64,000 bases of DNA from Pleomorphovibrio marinus. Its GTDB lineage: Bacteria; Bacteroidota; Bacteroidia; Cytophagales; Cyclobacteriaceae. Numbering within the stretch: position 1 is the first letter of the stretch; every line of letters starts with the position of its first letter. Location: assembly GCF_003347495.1 (NCBI RefSeq), contig NZ_QCXY01000004.1:372001-436000 (forward strand), read 5' to 3'. Shown one piece after another: positions 47,109 to 54,268 of this stretch. The notes under the pieces were generated by a model. It searched no databases. It was not told where the DNA came from and saw only the letters and a list, made by a program, of their open reading frames with translations. Position numbers and translations under genes: made by a program.

Positions 47109-47198
47109 GGCTTTAGGAAGTTAGTAAATGAGTTCTTAAGATACAAAATCCTTTTAACCCAAACTTCAGATTTGTAAAAATATACATCTTGCCAATGT

Positions 47199-48470
47199 TC
47201 ATGTGCTAAGCCATTTATCCAACCAGGCAAAAGCTTCCTCCTGCATGGCGATGTCAAACTTATGTGGCCCTGGATAGAAACTGCATTGGAATTTCTCCTT
47301 CGCGCCTGCCTTGGTAAATATTTCCTCCAAAATATCCCTGGCCTTTTCCATCTCCGCTAAGGTGTATAGCTGGTCTTCACTGTCATTAAGCACCATAGTG
47401 GGAAGGGGCAGTCGCAACCCCAATATTTCAGGAAAATCCAATTCCTGCGGCAATATGGGAGCATAGGTCATCCAGGTATGGGTATGGGATTTATTAAGTA
47501 AAAAATCAGTCCAGGTACTCATAAAACCCACACAAACCGCACAGGAGATACGGTCATCCAATCCCGCAGTCATCACCGTACGTAAGCCGCCTCCGGAGAG
47601 TCCCCCACATCCAATTCTTTTTTCATCCACATCAGGTCTTTCACAAAGAATGTCTAAGGCAATATTGTCTTCTGCAAAAAACATCCCCGGCCAGGTAGTG
47701 CCCCCACAAAAAAGGGATTTGGCCATGACATGCTCATGGTTGGACGCCCAGGTGTTATAAGCATCTATATACTCCGTAGAGCGGTCATCCTGTTCCGGTA
47801 AACCCCTTCTCATATGTTCAGGAACCTCCTCGGGCAACACCCTCCTACTCCCAAATGTAAAGGCATCTGGGATCATTACCACGTATCCTTTTTTAGCAAT
47901 TTCATTGGCCCAGGGCCTATCTTCGTAGTACCTTTCGAATGCCCCTTCTATGACCTCATGGTGCCTATCGGAAGTCCTGGCAATCTTTTCTTTTCCAAAA
48001 TACTTAATTCCGCTATGGCAATGAAATGCCAGGATTCCGGGTAGTTTTTCCGGAGCATCCAAGGGCTTTAACACTATGGCCTCTGTGGGTCTTCCATAGG
48101 GCAACTGCCAACTTATTTCCTCTACCTGCAATCCGTCATAGGTATAGGTTTTATGCACCGTAACCTCCGGGGCCGTTCCTAGGTCAGGTACACCCAACCT
48201 TTCTATGGCCTTGGCCCTAGCCTGTTTTTTCCAAGCAGAAATATCCTTAAAGCTGTCTTTTCGAAAGGACAGGGAAGGAATTTGTTTATTGTACAAACTA
48301 TTTACCCATGGGCCATAAGGCCCAATGATGCTTTCACCTTTCTCCTCAGTAGTAGAAAAATCAGAAGGAAGGCCAAAAGGAGTTGCTGTGAACCCCATGC
48401 CGGAACCGGCCAACATACCCAATCCTGCTGCCCCACCCTTCTTGATAAATGATCTTCTGTCCTTTCTCAT
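47199..48470 (-). CDS. Tat-exported alpha/beta-hydrolase
   Basis: 423 residues. The N terminus MRKDRRSFIKKGGAAGLGML is a Tat signal, unusual for an enzyme without a visible cofactor. The hydrolase core has ILAFHCHSG, MIPDAFTFGSRR, the nucleophile S292 in GGLSGGGLRT, a late Asp (NDSEDQLYT) and GPHKFD supplying His, so the triad looks complete. It belongs to the dienelactone-hydrolase or acetyl-xylan-esterase-like group. Separated by 11 bp from the upstream lipoprotein oxidoreductase, hence co-transcribed. Confidence 0.78.
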   Translation of the reverse strand: MRKDRRSFIKKGGAAGLGMLAGSGMGFTATPFGLPSDFSTTEEKGESIIGPYGPWVNSLYNKQIPSLSFRKDSFKDISAWKKQARAKAIERLGVPDLGTAPEVTVHKTYTYDGLQVEEISWQLPYGRPTEAIVLKPLDAPEKLPGILAFHCHSGIKYFGKEKIARTSDRHHEVIEGAFERYYEDRPWANEIAKKGYVVMIPDAFTFGSRRVLPEEVPEHMRRGLPEQDDRSTEYIDAYNTWASNHEHVMAKSLFCGGTTWPGMFFAEDNIALDILCERPDVDEKRIGCGGLSGGGLRTVMTAGLDDRISCAVCVGFMSTWTDFLLNKSHTHTWMTYAPILPQELDFPEILGLRLPLPTMVLNDSEDQLYTLAEMEKARDILEEIFTKAGAKEKFQCSFYPGPHKFDIAMQEEAFAWLDKWLST

Positions 48471-48481
48471 AGCCCATTCAT

Positions 48482-49885
48482 TTATTCCTTAGCCATCTCT
48501 AAAGCCCTGGTAGTCACGTAGTATTTGGCTATCATGTTGGGCACCTCCCAATCCGGAAGCTTGCCTTCGGTAAGGTATTCAATATACTTTTCGGTGACTT
48601 CCCTGAAGTGGTCCTCATGACTGGTTCTGAAGTTTTGGGGAATCTCTACCCTCCAGGAATTTTCCCCCGAAACCTTGGATACACCAAGTCCTTGGTATTT
48701 TTCTTTCAATTGTTCTACCGCATCCTTTACTTTCTGTTCAAAATCGGAGGGGTTTCCTACAGGCTCGATGTAAAGTTCGGGTATATATTTCTCCTTTTCA
48801 TCCTGTCTGATGACTAGGTTGGCATCGCTACCTCTCATTATGGAATAGTGGGTGTCTGCAGAACCTTCTGGTGCCACGTAGTTCCATATCACAGAAACTT
48901 TTGCATGCACACCATTGATTTTGTAGTTGATTTCACCATTCCCATACACCTTGAGAATGCCGTCCTCGATATAAGAGTCCAGGTAAGATGGGTATTCTTT
49001 GAGGCCTGTGGATTTTTCAAATTCCTCAAGCGTAAGGTCTGTGGCCCACCTGGAAGCTTCCAGCATTTCAATATCATTTTCATAATCTATGATTTTTCCA
49101 GGAAAACTTTCCCACTGTACCAAATCTACTAAATGCGTGGTCACATCCACTATACCCTCTCCCTGTTGGGTAACATCATAAAACCAAGCCGGTCGCTGTA
49201 GGGGTTTTCCCGATACCGTTTTATAAAAATGGTGAACACTTTCCTTTGTTATTGCCGGATCCTCCAAGCTTCCTTCTTGAAGGGTACCAAATACGGATGA
49301 GATCTGGGAGAATTCCTTCTGAAGCAAAGTGGTAATCTCAAAACGCTCTGTCATGATATCAAACAGAAGTACCTCGTTTTTTTCTGCCTCCTCAAATGCT
49401 GTCTTTAAGGTATTAAACCCTTCTTTGTCTATGGCCATGGGTTTATCGGCCAATACATGAAAGCCCGCCTTTACTGATTCTAGAATATTTTGGGTCTTGT
49501 TGCGGTTATTACCTGCGGTAACCATCACATTGCCCTTTTTTTCCTTTACCATCCGTTGAAGGAAATCACCACCGGAATAAACCTCCATCTCCCAATTTGT
49601 GGGGTCCTCATCCCTTGTATTATAGGACTCAATGGCTGATAGGTAGGCTTGTAAATCCGGTCCGGCTGGCGCATAAACATACACTTTGGGATCCACCTGT
49701 GGATAAGTGGATTTTTTAACCAAATGAGCATGGAAATGACCAGGATCTAAAGTGACCAATTTGATCTCATTTTCTTGACCCGAAAAGGTTTTGGATATTT
49801 CTTCTTCCATGGTTTTTTCGTTGGAACATGAACTGGATAATACACAAATGATTAGACTGGGGATAAACCAGGTAGAAAGCTTCAT
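48482..49885 (-). CDS. Gfo/Idh/MocA-type oxidoreductase lipoprotein
   Basis: 467 residues with a lipobox (LSSSC, C20). The NAD-binding half is divergent: LVTLDPGHFHAHLV replaces the usual GxGxxG, but the ADKPMAI motif (equivalent of EKP) and the following helix are kept. The second half fits the putative oxidoreductase C-terminal domain found in Bacteroidota. It is first in the minus-strand operon and faces the LacI gene across a 304-bp region holding the operator. A periplasmic, membrane-anchored sugar dehydrogenase is the likely role; loss of the glycine loop leaves cofactor binding open. Confidence 0.82.
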   Translation of the reverse strand: MKLSTWFIPSLIICVLSSSCSNEKTMEEEISKTFSGQENEIKLVTLDPGHFHAHLVKKSTYPQVDPKVYVYAPAGPDLQAYLSAIESYNTRDEDPTNWEMEVYSGGDFLQRMVKEKKGNVMVTAGNNRNKTQNILESVKAGFHVLADKPMAIDKEGFNTLKTAFEEAEKNEVLLFDIMTERFEITTLLQKEFSQISSVFGTLQEGSLEDPAITKESVHHFYKTVSGKPLQRPAWFYDVTQQGEGIVDVTTHLVDLVQWESFPGKIIDYENDIEMLEASRWATDLTLEEFEKSTGLKEYPSYLDSYIEDGILKVYGNGEINYKINGVHAKVSVIWNYVAPEGSADTHYSIMRGSDANLVIRQDEKEKYIPELYIEPVGNPSDFEQKVKDAVEQLKEKYQGLGVSKVSGENSWRVEIPQNFRTSHEDHFREVTEKYIEYLTEGKLPDWEVPNMIAKYYVTTRALEMAKE

Positions 49886-50189
49886 ATATGTGAAGTTTTG
49901 GGTTAAGGTTGAAACAAAAACGCGGAAAATCCAGCCTTTCTTCTCTAGAAGGTATAGAAATGCCGATTTTACACAATGGGCTTAAAGTTAAAGAAAGAAA
50001 AGTAAGAATAAAACAGATTTGTGCGCAATCGATTGCATATAAGGATAATTATTCCTATAATTCACAAATTTTTGGTAATTGTTGGTTCTTGGTCCGGGAT
50101 TTTACTTCCTAATTAGGACCTTCAACATCAAAAATTGGAGCTATCAGTCACCTTTCCACTAAAATAAAATGTGGGAAACCCATATTATT
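49886..50189. other. Divergent regulatory region of 304 bp
   Basis: Lies between the minus-strand oxidoreductase/esterase operon and the plus-strand LacI gene. It contains the palindromic operator at 50025-50036 and an imperfect palindrome around AGGATAATTATTCCT (about 50041-50055). On the minus strand TTACTTTTC near 50000 is a near-match to the -7 box. Confidence 0.55.
50025..50036. promoter_or_regulatory. LacI-family operator
   Basis: GCAATCGATTGC, a perfect 12-bp palindrome centred on CpG, the form bound by LacI-family regulators that insert a hinge-helix leucine at the centre. The adjacent LacI protein has such a hinge (NQIAVALRNG). Confidence 0.75.
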
Positions 50190-51212
50190 ATGAACAATAA
50201 GTCAAAAACGACGATACATGACATCGCCAATAAATTGGGGATCACAGCCTCTACTGTATCCCGAGCCCTAAACAATCACCCCAGGATAAGCGAAAACACC
50301 AAAAAACTGGTAATTGATGCCGCAAAGGAAATCAACTATAAGCCCAACCAGATCGCCGTGGCCTTGCGGAATGGCAGAAGTAAACTTATTGGAATCACCG
50401 TACCTACCGTAAATCGAAACTTCTTTTCCTCTGTAGTAAGGGGAATAGAAGCTTATGCCAACGACAGGGACTATAAAGTGATCATAAGCCAATCCTACGA
50501 CGATTACGAAAAAGAAAAAGAAACCATCAATGCCTTATTGGATGCCAGGGTAGATGGGATCATGGTCTCCATAGGTAAGCAGACCAAAGACCTATCCCTC
50601 TTTCAATCAGTTATCAATAGGGGGATCCCATTGGTGTTTTTTGACAGGGTAAACCATGAGCTGCCAGTAAGCCAAGTGGTAATCAATGACAGAAAGGCGG
50701 CCTATTTAATTACCAAACACCTCCTCCAGCAAGGGTACCGCAATATCGCCCATTTCACAAGTGCCACCAAAATCAATATTTATGCGGAAAGATTGCAGGG
50801 TTATCTGGAGGCATTAACGGAATACGGAATAGAAATAAACCCCGAATTGATACTGGAAAGCAATATGCAATTGGAGGATGGCAGGAAAAGTGTTCAGCAG
50901 CTTTTGGATAAAGGCATGGGATTTGACGCTATTTTTTCATCGAGTGACTATGGAATTGTGGGAGCTATGCAAGTATTGCGAAAATACAATGTCAAAATCC
51001 CCCAAGAGGTGGGATTAGCCGGATTTGGAAACGAACCTTTTACCGAATTTACCTCACCAGCCCTCACCACTGTGGATCAGGTGAGTATTCCTATGGGGGA
51101 AGAAGCTGCAAAGATGTTTTTCGATCTGATGGAAAAAGACCCCTATCAGAAAAACCCGAAGAAAATTGTACTTGAACCAAAAATTATCATAAGAGAATCT
51201 ACACTTAGGTAA
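50190..51212 (+). CDS. LacI-family transcriptional regulator
   Basis: 340 residues from the ATG at 50190; an upstream in-frame ATG at 50169 would add seven non-conserved residues. The helix-turn-helix (TIHDIANKLGITASTVSRALNN) and hinge (YKPNQIAVALRNGRS) are followed by a full periplasmic-binding-like effector domain (IGITVPTVNRNFFSSVVRG ... VGLAGFGNEPFTEFTSPALTTVDQ). It should bind a sugar acid or sugar phosphate and repress or activate the divergent operon and uxaB through the operator at 50025. Confidence 0.94.
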   Translation: MNNKSKTTIHDIANKLGITASTVSRALNNHPRISENTKKLVIDAAKEINYKPNQIAVALRNGRSKLIGITVPTVNRNFFSSVVRGIEAYANDRDYKVIISQSYDDYEKEKETINALLDARVDGIMVSIGKQTKDLSLFQSVINRGIPLVFFDRVNHELPVSQVVINDRKAAYLITKHLLQQGYRNIAHFTSATKINIYAERLQGYLEALTEYGIEINPELILESNMQLEDGRKSVQQLLDKGMGFDAIFSSSDYGIVGAMQVLRKYNVKIPQEVGLAGFGNEPFTEFTSPALTTVDQVSIPMGEEAAKMFFDLMEKDPYQKNPKKIVLEPKIIIRESTLR

Positions 51213-51277
51213 ATACTGGTTGACTTTCTTCACAATTCCACATTTTGTTTTATCGCTTAATTCTTTTAAAATACTTT

Positions 51278-52690
51278 ATGGAAACCCTAAGCAGAGAAGA
51301 TTTACAACACAGACAAAAGAGGCCCATCAAAGTCCTTCAATTTGGAACCGGAAATTTCCTTCGTGGCTTTGCAGACTGGATGATAGATGTAATGAATGAA
51401 AAAGGCCTCTTCAATGGAGACATACAGATGATACAAGTGCACGGAAAGACCCCCCCTACCCAAATAGAAAGGCAAGGGGGTTTGTACCATCTATTGACAC
51501 GAGGTTTCAAGAATGGCAAAACCGTGGATGAAATCCGACTTATTTCCAGTGTGCAGGGTGCCACAAACCCCTACCTTGATTTCCAGGGTTTTTTAGAACT
51601 GGGTAAACTTCCTGAGGTGGAATGGATCATATCCAACACCACGGAAGCGGGGATTTATTTTGAGGGCAAAGACAAATCCCCAGAGGTAACGCCGGAATCT
51701 TTTCCTGGAAAACTTGCCGCCATGCTTTATACAAGATATCGGTTTTTCGAAGGTGACCCCGATAAAGGGCTGCATGTCCTACCCTGTGAGTTAATAGAAG
51801 AAAATGGGGATAAACTAAAGGAGATCACCCTACGGTATGCCAAACATTGGGAGTTGGAGACAACCTTTAGCGACTGGGTTGAAAAAAACGTGAAGTTTTA
51901 CAATACATTGGTTGACAGGATAGTGCCGGGTTTTCCACAGAAAGATGCAGATGCCATCTTTGAAAAAACCGGATTCGAAGACCAGTTAATAGTGATGGCA
52001 GAGCCCTTTCACTTTTGGGCCATTGAGGCACCTGAAAGTTTAGGGGAAAAATTTCCTGCTCATAAACTAGACTTGGATGTACTTTTTGTGAAGGATTTAC
52101 TGCCCTATCGTACCCGAAAAGTCCGTATCCTCAATGGGGGCCATACTGCTATGGTACCTTTGGCATACTTGCGTGGCCTTAGGCTGGTGAAAGAAGCCGT
52201 AGAGGACAGCTACATGCAGCAATTTTTGATGGAGGCCATCCATGAGGAGATTATCCCTGCATTGGACCTGCCCCAGAAAGAGCTGAAAAAATTTGCAGAC
52301 GACGTTGTGGAAAGGTTTAGGAACCCGTTTATAGATCACCAATTGAGTGCAATAGCGCTCAATTCCATTTCCAAGTTTAAGGTGAGGGTTTTACCCTCTA
52401 TGTTGGATTACATCAAGAAAAAAGAGGAAATGCCCAAAAGACTCGTACAGTCTATGGCTGCTCTTTTGGTCTTTTACAAAGGGAATTATAAAGGCGAAAC
52501 TTTACCTTTAAAAGATGATGCTGTCATCATCAACTATTTTGATAAGCTATGGAAAGCAAAAGACACTGAGGAAGCAGTCTTAGATGCTATGGGAAAAATC
52601 ACTTTTTGGGATCAAGATCTTACATTAGTACCTGGTCTCAGCAAAGCAGTAACCAAGGAGGTCAAACTCCTGCTCAAGGAAGAGGAATAA
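51278..52690 (+). CDS. uxaB: Tagaturonate reductase (altronate oxidoreductase)
   Basis: 470 residues from the ATG at 51278 (METLSREDLQ); the longer frame adds a hydrophobic non-family stretch. The polyol dehydrogenase fold shows the cofactor motif LQFGTGNFLRGFADWM and the catalytic K-x4-N-x2-H in KVRILNGGH. UxaB converts D-tagaturonate to D-altronate in galacturonate catabolism. It is 65 bp downstream of the LacI gene and followed by a terminator. UxaA and UxaC are not in the window, so the pathway is completed elsewhere if at all. Confidence 0.9.
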   Translation: METLSREDLQHRQKRPIKVLQFGTGNFLRGFADWMIDVMNEKGLFNGDIQMIQVHGKTPPTQIERQGGLYHLLTRGFKNGKTVDEIRLISSVQGATNPYLDFQGFLELGKLPEVEWIISNTTEAGIYFEGKDKSPEVTPESFPGKLAAMLYTRYRFFEGDPDKGLHVLPCELIEENGDKLKEITLRYAKHWELETTFSDWVEKNVKFYNTLVDRIVPGFPQKDADAIFEKTGFEDQLIVMAEPFHFWAIEAPESLGEKFPAHKLDLDVLFVKDLLPYRTRKVRILNGGHTAMVPLAYLRGLRLVKEAVEDSYMQQFLMEAIHEEIIPALDLPQKELKKFADDVVERFRNPFIDHQLSAIALNSISKFKVRVLPSMLDYIKKKEEMPKRLVQSMAALLVFYKGNYKGETLPLKDDAVIINYFDKLWKAKDTEEAVLDAMGKITFWDQDLTLVPGLSKAVTKEVKLLLKEEE

Positions 52691-52718
52691 TCCTATTTTC
52701 TTTTCAATAAAAATAGAA

Positions 52719-52762
52719 CCCCACATAGGCCTCGAATTCAATCACCTATGTGGGGAATTTTT
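52719..52762 (+). terminator. Terminator of the lacI-uxaB unit
   Basis: CCCCACATAGG (52719-52729), 15-base loop, CCTATGTGGGG (52745-52755): a perfect 11-bp stem, then AATTTTT. Confidence 0.88.
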
Positions 52763-52821
52763 CCGTCCCTTACCATTACAAACATAAAAAATGGTTTACC
52801 CCTATTTCCTGCAAACCTCAC

Positions 52822-53016
52822 TCATATGGAAAGTTCCTTTCCCAATTGCTCTAGGGTTTTGTTTGAGATGGTAAACCCATGCCAAAGTGCGTCCAGTTGA
52901 AAAAGCTGTTGAACGGATTTTTCCACTCCGGAAATTACGGCTGTATCAAAACCGAACAAAAACCCACCAAGGGCATTAATTAAAGACCAACTAAAAACTC
53001 TGTTTGTACTATTCAT
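52822..53016 (-). pseudogene. Sugar-porter MFS gene reduced to its two ends
   Basis: A 64-codon frame. Residues 1-50 match the start of XylE-type sugar porters (WSLINALGGFLFGFDTAVISG, then WHGFTIS). The next residues, NKTLEQLGKELSI and stop, look like the usual sugar-porter C terminus (PETK-x-KTLEQ...). About 400 internal residues are missing, and the two ends are joined in frame. Such a stub cannot transport. The assignment of the last 13 residues to the C terminus is inference from the family pattern. Confidence 0.72.
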
Positions 53017-53132
53017 AAATTCCAGGCATTATTTAAAACTATGAATGAATTTTTCAAAAGTAGGGTATTTGTTATACTTCTTCCGATTTTAACATCTTTC
53101 CAGTCCCCCCTTCAAATTGGGCCTCCTATAAA

Positions 53133-53643
53133 TCACTCGAAGAGAGGTTTCCTGTGGCCATAAACCTCAGAAAAAACTTTGTCCACTTTATTTACCTTCA
53201 CTTGGAAGCCCTCAATCGTAAATCGCTGATCATAGGTTTTAGTGGGTGCACCTAATGTTTAGAATTACAGGTGTTAATGGTCCACTTTCTTTTACCTTTT
53301 AAAGTGGAACCCTAATACCAAAATGCAGGCTGGTATGGCTACCTATATAACCCGTACCTGAAATTCGGTATGTACCTGGTTTGCTTACCATGATTGTTCC
53401 ACTTTCCTCCAAGGCTGCTTGTAGGGCTCTCATGTTCTCCATCCCATTGGCAAAACTTAAAAAACCAAAGGCATGTGCGTCAATTATCCCAAATCCAGGA
53501 CTACTTTGGGTAGGCGGACAGTAGGAGACTGGAATAGTGCAAAGCCCTATTAGGAATAAAAAGGATATGATAAGGTTTGGAATTCTCACTGAAATTCGCA
53601 TTTGGGTAATTTGCATAAAGATTTTGTGTTTATTGAAGGACAT
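53133..53643 (-). pseudogene. Right-handed beta-helix (pectinase-like) gene with internal deletion
   Basis: The first 114-codon frame (53299-53643) has a hydrophobic signal-like segment, then FGIIDAHAFGF, NMRALQAALEESGTIMVSKPGTYRISG and SHTSLHFG, the classical opening of pectate-lyase/GH28-type beta-helix proteins (usually 400-550 residues). It then breaks off. About 40 bp further on, in another frame, 53133-53258 encodes a 41-codon tail (FTIEGFQVKVNKVDKVFSEV ... PLFE, stop) that reads like a C-terminal strand repeat. The middle is gone. The N-terminal match is fairly sure; the tail assignment is inference. Confidence 0.62.
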
Positions 53644-53650
53644 ACGTCGG

Positions 53651-54202
53651 TTAAATTGATGGTTTATACACCAAAAAGCTGATTACAATCCAATCAAAAA
53701 TCGCATGAGCTGTTATTGCCGACCAAATACCAAACTCTTCAAACAACCAGCCGAAGACTGCAATCACCAGTACCATTTGGACCCCATATACACTAATCCT
53801 CCAATTATAGGGATTTAGATAACCATGCAAGGCGACAAACAAGAAAGAGGTGAGCCAAAGCCCTAATAGTGGTTGAAGGCCAGCTCTGAAAAAAAGCTCT
53901 TCACCTATTCCCGCACACAGGGATACGAATACTATGGAAAAAAAGCTCCAGTTAAACTGGCAAATTAGATCTCGGTAAAACCTGTATTCCTTTGCAAAAA
54001 AAGGCCGGGTAATCCATCCCAAAGCTAGGCCTGCTGAGGCCCCTCCTACCAAAACACCAATCGTAACCTGAAAATAGATCCCAACTCCTTCCTGTAGAAC
54101 TCCCCAAAATTTTACTCCCTGAATAAAGGTAACAAAGACAAAGCCCAAGCCTCCAAAACCAAGTAGCGTGCCTATACCTAATAGGAAAATCTTTTTAGAC
54201 AT
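53651..54202 (-). CDS. CPBP-family intramembrane metalloprotease
   Basis: 183 residues with about five membrane segments. The glutamic-type/metal motifs are intact: E101-E102-x3-R106 in GEELFFRAG, H126 in FVALHGYLNP, and H166-x3-D170 in AHAIFD. Relatives include CAAX prenyl proteases and bacteriocin-immunity (Abi) proteins; the bacterial substrate is unknown. It is divergent from the CE15-like fusion gene by 66 bp and lies 7 bp upstream of the beta-helix pseudogene. Confidence 0.88.
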   Translation of the reverse strand: MSKKIFLLGIGTLLGFGGLGFVFVTFIQGVKFWGVLQEGVGIYFQVTIGVLVGGASAGLALGWITRPFFAKEYRFYRDLICQFNWSFFSIVFVSLCAGIGEELFFRAGLQPLLGLWLTSFLFVALHGYLNPYNWRISVYGVQMVLVIAVFGWLFEEFGIWSAITAHAIFDWIVISFLVYKPSI

Positions 54203-54268
54203 TGTTGAAAATCCTTAGCATTTCTATAATTTTAAAAACGTTATCCACAAAACCAGCATAACCAAATT

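Noticed and set aside
53651..54202. CPBP protease as part of an anti-phage or bacteriocin-immunity system
   Set aside because: No toxin, bacteriocin or defence gene is nearby; a single CPBP gene is not sufficient evidence.
31798..54202. Classical polysaccharide utilisation locus with SusC/SusD
   Set aside because: No TonB-dependent receptor or SusD-like lipoprotein is encoded anywhere in the window.
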